From NCBI RefSeq assembly GCF_035918395.1, contig NZ_CP142362.1, forward strand, positions 1,463,501 through 1,527,500: a stretch of DNA of 64,000 bases. The letters run 5' to 3'. The notes beneath the pieces were generated by a model. It was not told the DNA's origin, did not search any database, and was given only the letters and a program-made list of their open reading frames with translations. The stretch's first letter is position 1, and each line of letters starts with the position of its first letter. The stretch is from Mycolicibacterium sp. ND9-15. GTDB taxonomy: Bacteria; Actinomycetota; Actinomycetes; Mycobacteriales; Mycobacteriaceae. The position numbers were made by a program, and so were the translations under genes. Of the stretch, positions 23,775 through 32,859 are shown one piece after another.

Positions 23775-24343
23775 CAGTGTCGGTGGGTGTTATCGGGCTG
23801 ACGGGGGTCGCCGGGATGCTCGTACCCCGGGGCGAGGCGGGCGACGGCTGCGCATCGGGCGTCCAGCCACAGCCGAAACGCGCGGCGCCGGGAGGCGGCG
23901 GCGAGATATGCCGCGACCTCCGCGGTGTCGTTGAACCGCAACGGGTTTCGATTCTGGTACGACGCGACCTCGGCGCCGGTGACGCCGATCCCGGCCGTCA
24001 CCTCGGCGAACACCGCGCGAGCCAGCGGGTCGCCCAGCACCGACGCCGCCAAGCTGCCGACCTCCATCCGCACGGTCATGTCGGGTAGCAGCTCACTCTC
24101 GGTCGGTGCGTCGTCGCCGGTCAACCCGCGCGCCACAGCCTCGGCCGCCACGACACGCTCGGCCACCAGAAGCTGGGTCAGCCATCGTCGCAGCTGCCGG
24201 CCCTCGCCGGTCCCGGGCCGCGGGAGCGCGGAGGCGATCGGCGATCCGCGCATGGCAGCCTCCCGAGCGTCGACCTGCTCGACCGACACCGGCACACCGT
24301 CCACCGTCGCTGCAACGCCTGCCCATCGACCCGTCTGACTCAC
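23774..24343 (-). CDS. Unknown protein between alpha-mannosidase and ROK kinase
   Basis: Protein of 189 residues, mostly alpha-helical by composition, beginning GTG (24343) within a GTGA overlap with the mannosidase stop. The segment VDGVPVSVEQVDAREAAM followed by RQLRRWLTQLLVAERVVAAEA resembles the N-terminal helical region of SurA/PpiC-type chaperones, but no prolyl-isomerase domain follows. In M. tuberculosis the gene in this position carries the name fabD2 (malonyl-CoA transacylase), yet no GQGSQ or GHSLG motif is present here, so that name is not supported. No signal peptide. Coupled translation on both sides suggests a role tied to mannoside metabolism. Confidence 0.7.
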   Translation of the reverse strand: MSQTGRWAGVAATVDGVPVSVEQVDAREAAMRGSPIASALPRPGTGEGRQLRRWLTQLLVAERVVAAEAVARGLTGDDAPTESELLPDMTVRMEVGSLAASVLGDPLARAVFAEVTAGIGVTGAEVASYQNRNPLRFNDTAEVAAYLAAASRRRAFRLWLDARCAAVARLAPGYEHPGDPRQPDNTHRH

Positions 24344-27300
24344 CGGACCGTCACCTTCACAGCGGGCGAGTACACGAGATGCCCAGCGGCGGCCAACCGG
24401 ACCAGCGCCCACCATTCGCCGGGCTCGACCCAGGCCGGCGGCGCGACGTCGAAACCGATCTCGGCGGTGCCGCGAGCCGACAGCTCGACTCCGGATGCCG
24501 CCGGCCCCAACCACTCCCAGGTACCCCACGGGCTGATCAAGTGCGCTTCGACGGCGATGTCGGCCCATGCGTCGGTGCCGACGGTCACCTCCAGTCGCGC
24601 CGCCTCGCCGGCGACGACGTCGACCGGCTCCGGTCCACCGACCAACCGGAGCAGCACGTCGTCCGGGGGCGCGTCGACCGCGATGACGCAGACGTCCTCG
24701 ACCACCTGGCGCCAGGACGGAGGGATCGAGACATGGGCGCCCGTCAACGCCAACTCCGCACGCACCGGGTACAACCCCGGCACCACACCGGCCGGCACGG
24801 TCACGCTCACACTGGTGTCCAGGTACTCACCGGGCGGCAACATGAACGGCAGCACCGCCGGTTCTGCCGACCAGCCGTCCGGACACAGCAGGCGCACCCG
24901 CCCATGGAGAACCTCGTCGGAGCAATCGCTGGCTGCGGTAAGGCGAAGCTGCACAGGCGATTCCGACGCCACGACGTGCTGCGGATGCAGGTAGGCGACG
25001 GCGGGCAGGCCACCCAGCGCCGCCGGACCGCGGTTGTGCAGCCAGTACCGCGCGTAAAGCGGCTGGGCCTCCTCGGCGTCGGCCGCCAACACCGCATGGT
25101 CGGCCTCCAGGGCCTGCGGCAGATTGAACCGCGCCAGCACGGTGGCGATCTCGAAGCCGTGCAACGACAACCCGTCCGGTGTCACCTCCTGCACACGCGG
25201 TCGCTCCAGAAGATCCACCCGAACCGCGGCGGAGACTCGCCGCAATCCGGATGTGACCGTGACTTCGGCCGCGGCTCCGGTGGTTTCGACCAGGCGCATC
25301 GCCACACCCTCCGACGGGTGAACCGGCCGAACGCTACCGCTGGCCAGCGGGTTACCGGCGGCCTTGAGCGCACCGAGTTGCACCGACCCCGCCGGCTCTA
25401 TCTCCAGCAGCGAGCCCGACGGTGGCAGGCCGCCCGCCACTGGAGACTTCTCCGTGACCGCCAGAAACGGGCGGGAGAACTCCGCGCTGCGCGCCGGAAC
25501 ACCTGCGGCCCGCCAGTCCCCGTCACCGGAGATCAGCGCGTAGTCGAAGGTGTGTGTCCAGTGCTGCAGCTGAAAGTTCGATCCGTCCGGCGCAGTCCGC
25601 CGCGGCGGGTCGATCCACGTGCCCGAAGGCCAACCCGTACAGGATCGCATCAGCGAGAGATGCAGTGTCCCATCCGGTTCGACGGCAAAACCGGGCAATC
25701 CGCGGTTCAGCAGTGCCACCGTGCGGTTCTCGAAGTCGGCCAGACCCGCCGGCGCGGCCTGATCGACGCCGATCTCACAGTCGGCCAAGTCGTCGACCAC
25801 ACCTGCCACCACATCGTCCAACGCCGAACCCGCAACGATCAGCACCGGCAGGGTCCGCACGCCGCGCAGATCCGCGCTCGGCACCCACGCGTCGGACAGC
25901 GGCGCGACCGCCGGTACCCACACCCTGGCCGTGCCGGTCGTGTCCAGCTGTCGCTTCAGCTCCAGCGTGTAAGACGAATCAGCTGCGGCGAGAACCGCTG
26001 CCGCGAACCGGTTTTGCTCAGGGCCGCCCAGAACGATCCGCGCATCGGGCAGGTTGGAGTCGACGGCGAGGTCGCCGTACCGGGGTTTGTCGGCACCGCT
26101 GCACGTCGCGGTGACCCCGGCCCGCGCGAGCGCCACCATCAGCGGACGAGCCATCGCTGACACAGTCTCGGTCGGCGTCACCACCTCGGCAACGGACACC
26201 GCGCGGCACCCGTCGCCAACGCGTACCCGCACCGCCGACGACAGCCCGAACCATCGGTAGGCCGGATTGTCCAGCGTCCACGGATGCGTTGCGGAGTCGA
26301 CCGCTAGTTCCTCTCCGCCCTGGTGCAGCAGCCCGAATCCCCGCCCGATCACCGCGTCGCCGACCTCGCTGACCGGCAGTGCGCCAGGCACCGGGCACGG
26401 CCAGCGCACCCGGAGTAACCGGTCGACGCCGGTGAACTCGTCGATCGCGGTCCGGCAGTCGACGCGCGCCACGGCGTGCCACAGGGTGAGAACTTGTGTG
26501 TAGCGCAGCACTTCACCGACTGAGCCGTGGATCACCAAGCGCTCACCGAGCCGTCCCCGGTAGGCCCGAACCGTGGCCGCAAAGGACGACGAACAGACCA
26601 CCGGCCCCTTGGGCAGCAGGTGCCACGGACCCTCACCCGCCTCCGGGTGCGCCGGATACTCCTCGTACACCGCCAACTCGTTTCCGACCCTGCCCGGTGT
26701 GATCAGCGCACGGCCCGAACCGCATTCGACCAACGAGTCGACGGCACCGCCGCGCGCGGGGTCCACCCGCAGCCGGTAATGGTCGTTGCCGATCTCATTG
26801 CCGCTCAACGGTTCCCAAGTGGGCGACGCATCTGATTCCTCGAATCGGTAGGACTGCCAACCCAGCGACGGTAGGTCACGGGCAAGCCAGCTGACCGTGC
26901 GCCCTCCGTGCCCGACGTGAGCGGGCACCTCCTCGCCGGCACTGTCGAGAACGCGCACCGCGCCGACGGGTCGCGGCAGCCGGGCGGTGACGACGTCGGT
27001 ACGCTTGTGCGCCAATGTGTTCCATACGACGGCCGATCCCTCGATCGCACCTGACAATATGGCCAGCGCGTTGTCCCGGGCCGTCCTACCCAGTTCCCAC
27101 GCCTCACGCCAGCCGGTCAGCAGATCCAGGTACACCTGATCGGATTCCGACCCGGTGATCGCGTCGTGGTGCGCACCGTAGGCGAGCTGGACCCACGCCT
27201 TGGCCAGCGCCGCCTGCGGGTACGTCGCACCGCCGAGAAGTCCGGCGAACACCGCGAACTTCTCGGCGTCGAGCACGGCGTCCTCGGCCGCCCGGTTGGC

Positions 27301-28512
27301 CTGCTTGGTGTCGATGTACGAGACGTCCTTGCCGGTGTAGATCGGGTTCATGTCGCGCGTCTGCGGTGACGCGTCGACACCACGCTCGGCCAGTTCGGCG
27401 CGCACCGCGGCGAAGAACTCCCTGGGCAATGCGCAGACGAACCGGGGCCAGGTGTAGCGGGCACTCCAATCCCGGTGAATAGCGGTGACCCACTTGTTCG
27501 GTGGCGTGTAATCGGTGCCGACGGGCAGTAACACGTTGCGGGTCAGCGCCACCGTCTTCAGCGAGGTGAACAGTCGGTACGTCTCGGCTTCGGCTTGCTC
27601 CAGCGTCGGTGCCGAATCCATCCACCAGCCGCCCGCATAGTGTGCGGGCATGTAGTGCGTCAGCAGCCCGCGCCCGGACGGGGAGATCCACTCGAACTCG
27701 CTGGAAAACTGCATGCGCTCCGGGTCGCCGCCGCCGCTCATCGGGCCCCACTGGTGGTGCGGACCACGGGCCCACGAGCTCGACGTCAGCCCGGCGTCGG
27801 CGGCCATGCCCGGAAACTGCGGGTCGTGGCCGAACACGTCGAGTTGCCAGGCCGTCGCCGGGTCGGCACCCAGCACGTCGCGTTGAAAACCGATGCCGTG
27901 CACGAAGTTACGGATCGTCGTCTCGGGGCTGGTGAGGTTGGTGTTCGGCTCGTTGTAGGTGCCGCCCATGATCTCGACGCGGCCGTCGGCGATGAATCGG
28001 CGCAGATCGTCGCGGTCTTCTGGGTGGGTGTCCCAGAACGGCTTGAGGTAGTCGACCTCGGCCAGCACGAACTTATATTCCGGTTCGCGGCGGGCCATTT
28101 CGAGATGCGCAGTCACCAGGTCGAAGCCGTTGGCCTGTCGGCAACGGCCCGGCGGGTCCTCGCTCCACATACTGGTGTAGGCCGCTTGGGTGTTCCACCA
28201 CACCGGGTCGTAGTGGAAGTGGCTGATCATGTACATGGTCCAGCCCGGTTCGGCAACGGTGAAGACGAACGGCGAGATCCCCTCGCTGGTGACCGCCCGC
28301 GCCGGCCGCTGCTCGCCGGCGACGGCACCGGTCACCGTGACCGCCACCTCCAGGCTGCCGTCCTCCGCCGCCGCCCGGGCGTGGCCCGCCAGGCCGTCGC
28401 CGTCGATGCGCACCTCGCCCGCTCCGCCGGTGTAGTCGACCCGCACGATCTGCCGCGGCGCTTCCGCCGGCCCGACGAACAGATCCGTCGACTCCGCCGA
28501 AATGACCCGCAC
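24340..28512 (-). CDS. Glycoside hydrolase family 38 alpha-mannosidase
   Basis: Large alpha-mannosidase of 1,390 residues. The GH38 catalytic domain begins near residue 95: ISHFHYDPVWW carries the zinc-binding His/Asp, and WQLDVFGHDPQFP contains the nucleophile Asp; GGTYNEPNTN and NPIYTG follow. A helical middle domain and beta-rich C-terminal domains complete it. It is longer than remembered Rv0648 (about 1,215). No signal peptide, so it probably acts inside the cell on mannose-containing glycans. The GTG at 28512 was preferred over a TTG two codons earlier; neither has a clear ribosome site. Its stop overlaps the next gene (GTGA). Confidence 0.92.
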   Translation of the reverse strand: MRVISAESTDLFVGPAEAPRQIVRVDYTGGAGEVRIDGDGLAGHARAAAEDGSLEVAVTVTGAVAGEQRPARAVTSEGISPFVFTVAEPGWTMYMISHFHYDPVWWNTQAAYTSMWSEDPPGRCRQANGFDLVTAHLEMARREPEYKFVLAEVDYLKPFWDTHPEDRDDLRRFIADGRVEIMGGTYNEPNTNLTSPETTIRNFVHGIGFQRDVLGADPATAWQLDVFGHDPQFPGMAADAGLTSSSWARGPHHQWGPMSGGGDPERMQFSSEFEWISPSGRGLLTHYMPAHYAGGWWMDSAPTLEQAEAETYRLFTSLKTVALTRNVLLPVGTDYTPPNKWVTAIHRDWSARYTWPRFVCALPREFFAAVRAELAERGVDASPQTRDMNPIYTGKDVSYIDTKQANRAAEDAVLDAEKFAVFAGLLGGATYPQAALAKAWVQLAYGAHHDAITGSESDQVYLDLLTGWREAWELGRTARDNALAILSGAIEGSAVVWNTLAHKRTDVVTARLPRPVGAVRVLDSAGEEVPAHVGHGGRTVSWLARDLPSLGWQSYRFEESDASPTWEPLSGNEIGNDHYRLRVDPARGGAVDSLVECGSGRALITPGRVGNELAVYEEYPAHPEAGEGPWHLLPKGPVVCSSSFAATVRAYRGRLGERLVIHGSVGEVLRYTQVLTLWHAVARVDCRTAIDEFTGVDRLLRVRWPCPVPGALPVSEVGDAVIGRGFGLLHQGGEELAVDSATHPWTLDNPAYRWFGLSSAVRVRVGDGCRAVSVAEVVTPTETVSAMARPLMVALARAGVTATCSGADKPRYGDLAVDSNLPDARIVLGGPEQNRFAAAVLAAADSSYTLELKRQLDTTGTARVWVPAVAPLSDAWVPSADLRGVRTLPVLIVAGSALDDVVAGVVDDLADCEIGVDQAAPAGLADFENRTVALLNRGLPGFAVEPDGTLHLSLMRSCTGWPSGTWIDPPRRTAPDGSNFQLQHWTHTFDYALISGDGDWRAAGVPARSAEFSRPFLAVTEKSPVAGGLPPSGSLLEIEPAGSVQLGALKAAGNPLASGSVRPVHPSEGVAMRLVETTGAAAEVTVTSGLRRVSAAVRVDLLERPRVQEVTPDGLSLHGFEIATVLARFNLPQALEADHAVLAADAEEAQPLYARYWLHNRGPAALGGLPAVAYLHPQHVVASESPVQLRLTAASDCSDEVLHGRVRLLCPDGWSAEPAVLPFMLPPGEYLDTSVSVTVPAGVVPGLYPVRAELALTGAHVSIPPSWRQVVEDVCVIAVDAPPDDVLLRLVGGPEPVDVVAGEAARLEVTVGTDAWADIAVEAHLISPWGTWEWLGPAASGVELSARGTAEIGFDVAPPAWVEPGEWWALVRLAAAGHLVYSPAVKVTVR

Positions 28513-28584
28513 ACCCAAACCCTACGACGTGCACGGCAGCGGTGATCGAGACTGCGGACAGATCGCGAAAACTCGTGCGCCCGC

Positions 28585-28608
28585 GCTTCGTGTGGGCTCA
28601 CGCGAAGC
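28585..28608 (-). terminator. Hairpin terminator after the EEP nuclease gene
   Basis: GCTTCGTGTG (28585-28594) pairs with CACGCGAAGC (28599-28608), 9 of 10 positions, with a 4-nt loop, 29 nt past the stop at 28638. It also insulates the mannosidase operon. Confidence 0.6.
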
Positions 28609-28637
28609 CGGGACTGTTGCGGCCGTCGGTCGGCACG

Positions 28638-29411
28638 TCAGGAGCGGGAGACGTCGACGACCAGAGCGCGGTGGTCTGAGATCGGCAGTGACGGAGCACA
28701 GCATCGCTCCACCCGCAGGCCGCGATCATTGGTGACGATGTGGTCGAGCTGACGGTCGGGCTCGTCGGCGGGGAACGTGAGCGCCGAGGCAAGCGCCCGC
28801 AGCCGCGTCCATCGTCGGACCGGGCGCGGTGCCATGTTCAGATCGCCCATCAGGACACAGGGCGCCGCGAAGCCCCGCAGATCGCGCAGTAGTCGCCACA
28901 GCTGCACCCGGTTCCATCCCGGCACGAACGACAGATGCGTGTTGGCGACGGTCAGGGCGCCCAGAGGGGTGTTCAGCCGCCCCACCATCGCCGAGCGGGG
29001 TTCCTCGTTGACGATCTGAACCCGGTTCGGGCCGGGTAGATACATCGGGAACCGCATCGGAATCCGAGGCAGCCGCACCACCTGCCATGACTCGGCGGGA
29101 AACCGCGACAGCAGCGCTATCCCGTAAGCGGCGGTCCCGGGTTGTTCTTGGCCCGTCGCGGCCATCCAGGTGGCGCCGGGGGTGCCGGAGATCGCCGCCA
29201 CGAACCGGTGGCTCACCGCTCCCATCGCCTCTGCGGCGACCGCGGTCAGGTCGGCCATACCCGACCGCGGCTGATCGAGGTCGACCTCTTGCAGCGCCAG
29301 GATGTCGGCGTCGAGTTCCCGGACGGACTCGACCAGCCGGTCTCGATGGACCATGCCGTCGTGCACGCTGCGTCCGTGCAAGATGTTGAAGGTGGCCATC
29401 CGCATCTGCAT
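28638..29411 (-). CDS. Endonuclease/exonuclease/phosphatase (EEP) family protein
   Basis: Metal-dependent phosphoesterase of 257 residues. Motifs in order: TFNILHGR, ILALQEVD (metal-binding Glu), ANTHLSF, VLMGDLNM (catalytic Asp/Asn) and ISDHRALVVDV (terminal Asp-His). The family cuts DNA, RNA or phospholipid phosphates, and the sequence does not show which. No signal peptide. ATG 29411; two more in-frame ATGs follow within five codons. Divergent from the nucleotidyltransferase gene. Confidence 0.85.
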   Translation of the reverse strand: MQMRMATFNILHGRSVHDGMVHRDRLVESVRELDADILALQEVDLDQPRSGMADLTAVAAEAMGAVSHRFVAAISGTPGATWMAATGQEQPGTAAYGIALLSRFPAESWQVVRLPRIPMRFPMYLPGPNRVQIVNEEPRSAMVGRLNTPLGALTVANTHLSFVPGWNRVQLWRLLRDLRGFAAPCVLMGDLNMAPRPVRRWTRLRALASALTFPADEPDRQLDHIVTNDRGLRVERCCAPSLPISDHRALVVDVSRS

Positions 29412-29465
29412 GGGTACTAGCTACCCACAATGGCCGCTAGCCCATCGGTCGGCCCCAGGAGAGTA

Positions 29466-30017
29466 GTGCCCCAGCGAAACGATGATCTGCGCGACGCGCT
29501 CAAGCGCGCGGCGTCGGCACTGCGCGCGCAGGGCCCGGATTTCGCGCTGGCCGGCAGCTATGCGCTGTGGGTGTTCGGCGGCCCGGAACCGGTGCACGAC
29601 GTGGACTTCGTGGTCGCCGAACCCGACACCGAGAAGGCCGCCGCCACGCTGGAGGAGGCCGGGTTCCGCATCGAGCGCACCCCGGAGGACTGGCTGTTCA
29701 AGGCGTGCGTCGAACAGGACTTCGTCATCGACGTGCTGCACCGGCTCAACGGTGTCCCCGTCGACAAGGAAAGCATCCTGTCGGCCGAGGAGTACGACGT
29801 GCTCGCGGTCCGGATGCGCGTACTGCCGCCGACCCAGGTGCTGCGCGAGAAGCTGAACTCCCTCAACGAACACCATTGCGACTTCGCCGCGCTGTTGCCG
29901 GCCGTGCGCGCGGTGCGGGAGCAACTGGACTGGGCCCGACTCCGCGCAGAGACCGCCGACAATCCGTTCGCGGGGGCGTTCCTGATGCTCGCGGACCGCT
30001 TGCAGCTCACCGGCTGA
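29466..30017 (+). CDS. Nucleotidyltransferase-fold protein
   Basis: Cytoplasmic protein of 183 residues with a minimal nucleotidyltransferase core: FALAGSYALWVFGG then HDVDFVV, the G-S...D-x-D pattern of pol-beta-type transferases, and FVIDVLHR for the third acidic residue. Such stand-alone domains occur in toxin-antitoxin and nucleotide-modifying systems, but no partner toxin is seen. GTG 29466 is preferred because AGGAG precedes it by 4 nt and it leaves 54 nt for divergent promoters; ATG 29430 is the alternative. Function not known. Confidence 0.75.
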   Translation: MPQRNDDLRDALKRAASALRAQGPDFALAGSYALWVFGGPEPVHDVDFVVAEPDTEKAAATLEEAGFRIERTPEDWLFKACVEQDFVIDVLHRLNGVPVDKESILSAEEYDVLAVRMRVLPPTQVLREKLNSLNEHHCDFAALLPAVRAVREQLDWARLRAETADNPFAGAFLMLADRLQLTG

Positions 30018-30032
30018 AAGGCTGTCACAGGT

Positions 30033-30522
30033 TCAGGATGATTTCTGTCCGCTGAGTGCCACTTTCTGCAGCTGACGCGCTCCGCGACGGTAGACCGGCC
30101 ATCCGACCGCGATGAGGAGCGCGCCGAAGATCAAGAACGCGATATCCCACGACAGCGGTGCGCCGAGGTCGTCGCGCACATGGTGTACGCCCAGGATCTG
30201 GTGGTCGATGACACCCTCGACGAGGTTGAAGATTCCCCAGCCCGTCAAGAGCAGCCCCAGATGAAACGACCAGTTGGGCGCGAGCCGGCGCTGCTGCCAG
30301 GCCAACAGGGTCAGCGACGTCGCAAGTGCCACGAGCAACCACGTCACGACGTGGAAAACCCATCGGCGACGACGTTGATCTCCAGCCCGGTAAGCGTGTC
30401 GGGCGGATAGGACTCGACGTTGCTCACCATGTGTGCCACTGCAGGATTTCATGCACCACGATGCCGTCGACGAAACCACCGAGTCCCAGCCCCAAGAGCA
30501 GACCCGGTGCCTTCGTCGGCAT
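30033..30522 (-). pseudogene. DUF2243 membrane protein gene with two frameshifts
   Basis: The minus strand encodes a DUF2243 protein in three pieces. It opens MPTKAPGLLLGLGLGGFVDG...HEILQWH (ATG 30522). One missing base near 30436 (TGGCACACATGG where CACCAC is expected) shifts the frame into VSNVESYPPDTLTGLEINVV. A second loss in a T-run near 30356 is needed to continue into FHVVTWLLVALATSLTLLAWQQ... and ...GWPVYRRGAR. The final frame is intact to the stop at 30033. Four transmembrane helices would be restored. Both lesions are in short runs, so sequencing error cannot be excluded. Confidence 0.75.
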
Positions 30523-30638
30523 CGAATAGCGACGATCTTCTTCCATGCGCTGCGGGTGCCCCGGATCGGCCGGTTATGCACCCCGACGCAGCAACTTTCA
30601 GGAGGAAATCTGTCCCATCAACCTGTCAGGCTGATCGT

Positions 30639-31169
30639 ATGGCTACGAAGATCACCGACGAGCTGGCCGAGCAGGCCGACTTCCACTGGACGAACTTCCT
30701 GCGTCCCCGGTTCCACGGGCTCACCGAAGACGAGTACTTCTGGCAGCCGGTGCCCGACTGTTGGACCGTGCACCGGGACGGCTCGATCGACTTCAGCCAC
30801 CCCGAGCCGACACCGGCACCGTTCACGACGATCGCCTGGCGGCTCGCACACGTCATCGTCGGCGTGTTCGCGATGCGCAACCACAGCCATTTCGGCGCGC
30901 CGCGGGCCGACTATCAGTCGTGGCATTACGCGACGGATGCCGCGACCGCGCTGCAGCAACTCGACGAGCAGTACGGTATCTGGGTCGGCGGTGTGCGCGG
31001 GTTGTCCGACGACGACCTGAACCGGCCGTGCGGCCCCGCCGAGGGCCCCTACGCCGACCATCCGTTCATCACGCTGGTGCTCCACATCAACCGAGAGTTC
31101 ATCCATCATGGCGCCGAAATCGCCTGTATCCGAGACCTTTACGCCCATAGGAATCCGGAAGGAAACTGA
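30639..31169 (+). CDS. DinB-like (DinB_2) protein
   Basis: Cytoplasmic four-helix-bundle protein of 176 residues in the DinB/YfiT-like superfamily, which includes metal-binding and mycothiol/bacillithiol-dependent enzymes. Features: LTEDEYFWQPVPDCWTVH at the start, TIAWRLAHVIVGVFAMRNHSHF with the first His, and LVLHINREFIHHGAEIACIRDL with the terminal His pair. The His spacing fits a metal site. ATG 30639 has only a weak ribosome site. It is followed after 2 nt by a decayed DUF664 gene, once probably an operon partner. Confidence 0.82.
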   Translation: MATKITDELAEQADFHWTNFLRPRFHGLTEDEYFWQPVPDCWTVHRDGSIDFSHPEPTPAPFTTIAWRLAHVIVGVFAMRNHSHFGAPRADYQSWHYATDAATALQQLDEQYGIWVGGVRGLSDDDLNRPCGPAEGPYADHPFITLVLHINREFIHHGAEIACIRDLYAHRNPEGN

Positions 31170-31171
31170 GC

Positions 31172-31548
31172 ATGCCCGCAATTCCCCCACCCCGATGGAC
31201 GCTCAGCAGGCCGACTATCAGAACGAGTTCGTCATGCGAGACGACGAGACGCTCGCCGACATCCTCGCCAGGTTCGACGAGCAGAACGCCGAGACCATCC
31301 GGCTGATCGACGCGGCCGACCTCGACGCGGCGGTGCCGAGCCCGCAGCATGTCCCCTGGTTCCCCAAAGGCGTTCCGGCGGGGTCGGTGCGCTGGGTGAT
31401 CGTCCAGCTGATCGAAGAGCTCGCCCGGCATGCCGACCATGCCGATATCATCCGTGAAACCATCGATGGCGCAACGCTTTACGAACTGCTCGCCGGTCTC
31501 TAGGACTGGGAGCCGACGCCGTGGCTGACGCCGTGGGGCAAGCAACCG
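31172..31548 (+). pseudogene. Decayed DUF664/DinB-type gene (internal deletion plus nonsense)
   Basis: A good ribosome site (GGAAGGA, 8 nt) and ATG at 31172 begin MPAIPPP, the usual start of this family. Instead of the expected N-terminal half, the sequence jumps (in another frame) to DAQQADYQNEFVMRDDETLADILARF at 31195. The rest follows through HLIEELARHADHADIIRETIDGATLYELLAGL, where GAG has become TAG (31501-31503). The expected tail DWEPTPWLTPWGK continues after the stop to about 31548. So about 60 codons are lost and there is one nonsense change. A shortened product from ATG 31195 (102 residues) remains possible. Confidence 0.75.
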
Positions 31549-32110
31549 GTGGCGTCGTCGGCGCGTCGATGGACGGGATGATCGGCCAGGTACTGGCAGT
31601 CCGTCACCCCACCCGCGTGCTCTCGTCGGGGTTGGTGAAGACGAGCGCGGATACGTCGTTCCGTCGGCGCCTGCGCTGCGGGTGATCCGCCTGGCGTTCG
31701 GCGCGCCGGCCCGCGACGCACCTTTCGAAGAGCGGCTGGCGCACGAGGTTTGCAACACCGCGGTCAGCAACAGGCCCAGTTTTCTTCCGCCCGCGGAGCA
31801 GTTGCAGCGACGGGTGTGCGAGCTCCGAGTCCGCGGTGACCGACAGGGCATGCTGCGCGAGTTCGACGCGATTCTCGGCTCCGGCAGCCTGTTGTTCCAC
31901 AGCGGCGCATCACACCGCGCCGACCGTCGTCATCCACGGCTCGAAGGAGCTGATGATGCGGCCGCGCAACCGGCACAACGTCGCGCGCGCCGTAGAGGTC
32001 GCGCCTTACGTGTCGTCGATGGCGTGGGCCACGACCTGCCCGAGCCGGTATGGCGCCCGGTTCTCGAGGTGCTTGTGGAGGACTTTGCGACGTCCGCGCC
32101 GCGCGAGTGA
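31548..32110 (+). pseudogene. Alpha/beta hydrolase remnant related to lipG
   Basis: The fragment begins in mid-gene with VVGASMDGMIGQVLAVRHPTR (nucleophile elbow) and breaks within about 45 codons. It resumes in another frame as MLREFDAILGSGSLL, shifts to APTVVIHGSKELMMRPRN, and shifts again to VVDGVGHDLPEPVW...EDFA, ending at 32110. Each piece matches the intact lipG-like protein at 35366-36280 in order. The first half is missing. Clearly non-functional. Confidence 0.8.
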
Positions 32111-32174
32111 CCCCGAAATGCCCAGTGTTAGCAGCGCGTCGATGTACAGACACGGTCGCTCGCGGGCCTATTTC

Positions 32175-32771
32175 CTACCGCAGCACCTGACTGACGGCAT
32201 GCTCGACGACCGCGTCGAGGTCGGTCCCCAGCCGGCCCGCCAGCCACTGCTGGGCTAGTTCGGCCATCGCGCCGGTGTACATCGCCGCCCCGACCTCGGC
32301 AGCGATCGATTCGGTGTCCGGCCGCAGCCGCCAGCCCTCGGTGAGCACGCCTTCACGCAGCAGGTCCTGCGTCGCCGCCCGGCGCGCAGCCAACACGGGA
32401 TTCGATCGCGCGTCGGTGAACAGCACCCGGCCGCGGCGGGGGTCCTCGGAACTGAACCCGAGCACCGCCGCGATGCCCGCGCGCGTCCTCGCCCGTAGGG
32501 AATCGCCCGCCTGTGACATCGCGGCCCCGACCGCCTCGGCCAACTGGGCGCTCACCTGGTCGTAAACGGCACCCAGCAGGTCGTCGACATCGGCGAAGCT
32601 CTCGTAGAGGTAACGCGTGTTCAGCCCGCATTCGCGGCACACCGAGCGCACCGAGACCGCGGCCTCACCACCCTCACCGAACAGGCGAAAGGCGGCGTCG
32701 ATCAGCTGCGCGCGGCGCTCGGCGCGGCGGTCGGTGAGCGGTACGCCCGCCCAACGGGTGGGACTCGACAC
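32175..32771 (-). CDS. TetR-family transcriptional repressor
   Basis: DNA-binding regulator of 198 residues: an N-terminal TetR helix-turn-helix (RRAQLIDAAFRLFGEGGEAAVSVRSVCRECGLNTRYLYESFADVDDLL, about 18-65) and a divergent helical ligand domain. Divergently transcribed from the MpaB-like oxygenase gene across a 88-nt gap that holds a perfect 7+4+7 palindrome. GTG 32771 lies 6 nt after a TACCCT -10 box (32783-32778), so the mRNA may be almost leaderless. It probably represses itself and the oxygenase; the inducer is unknown. Confidence 0.9.
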   Translation of the reverse strand: MSSPTRWAGVPLTDRRAERRAQLIDAAFRLFGEGGEAAVSVRSVCRECGLNTRYLYESFADVDDLLGAVYDQVSAQLAEAVGAAMSQAGDSLRARTRAGIAAVLGFSSEDPRRGRVLFTDARSNPVLAARRAATQDLLREGVLTEGWRLRPDTESIAAEVGAAMYTGAMAELAQQWLAGRLGTDLDAVVEHAVSQVLR

Positions 32772-32802
32772 CGCCTCAGGGTAAGCCGACCATCCCCAAC
32801 TC

Positions 32803-32820
32803 TGGTCACATACGTGACCA
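32803..32820. promoter_or_regulatory. TetR operator TGGTCAC-ATAC-GTGACCA
   Basis: Perfect inverted repeat with 7-bp arms and a 4-nt centre in the divergent promoter region. The left arm coincides with the predicted -35 of the oxygenase promoter, and the site also covers the -35 area of the tetR promoter. A further GTGACCA half-site occurs at 32842-32848. Confidence 0.7.
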
Positions 32821-32831
32821 AAATGTATTCT
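32803..32831 (+). promoter_or_regulatory. Predicted promoter of the MpaB-like oxygenase gene
   Basis: TGGTCA (32803-32808), a 17-nt spacer and TATTCT (32826-32831). The -35 lies inside the palindrome, as expected for a repressible promoter. Confidence 0.4.
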
Positions 32832-32859
32832 GGCTACAGTCGTGACCAGAGGAGCCGAC

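Noticed and set aside
24106..26160. Long plus-strand open frame across the mannosidase region
   Set aside because: Arg/Pro/His-rich shadow opposite the GH38 gene; no start site or family motif.
29466..30017. Possible toxin-antitoxin nucleotidyltransferase
   Set aside because: The minimal transferase motif is present, but no partner gene is adjacent: the neighbours are an EEP nuclease and a DUF2243 pseudogene.
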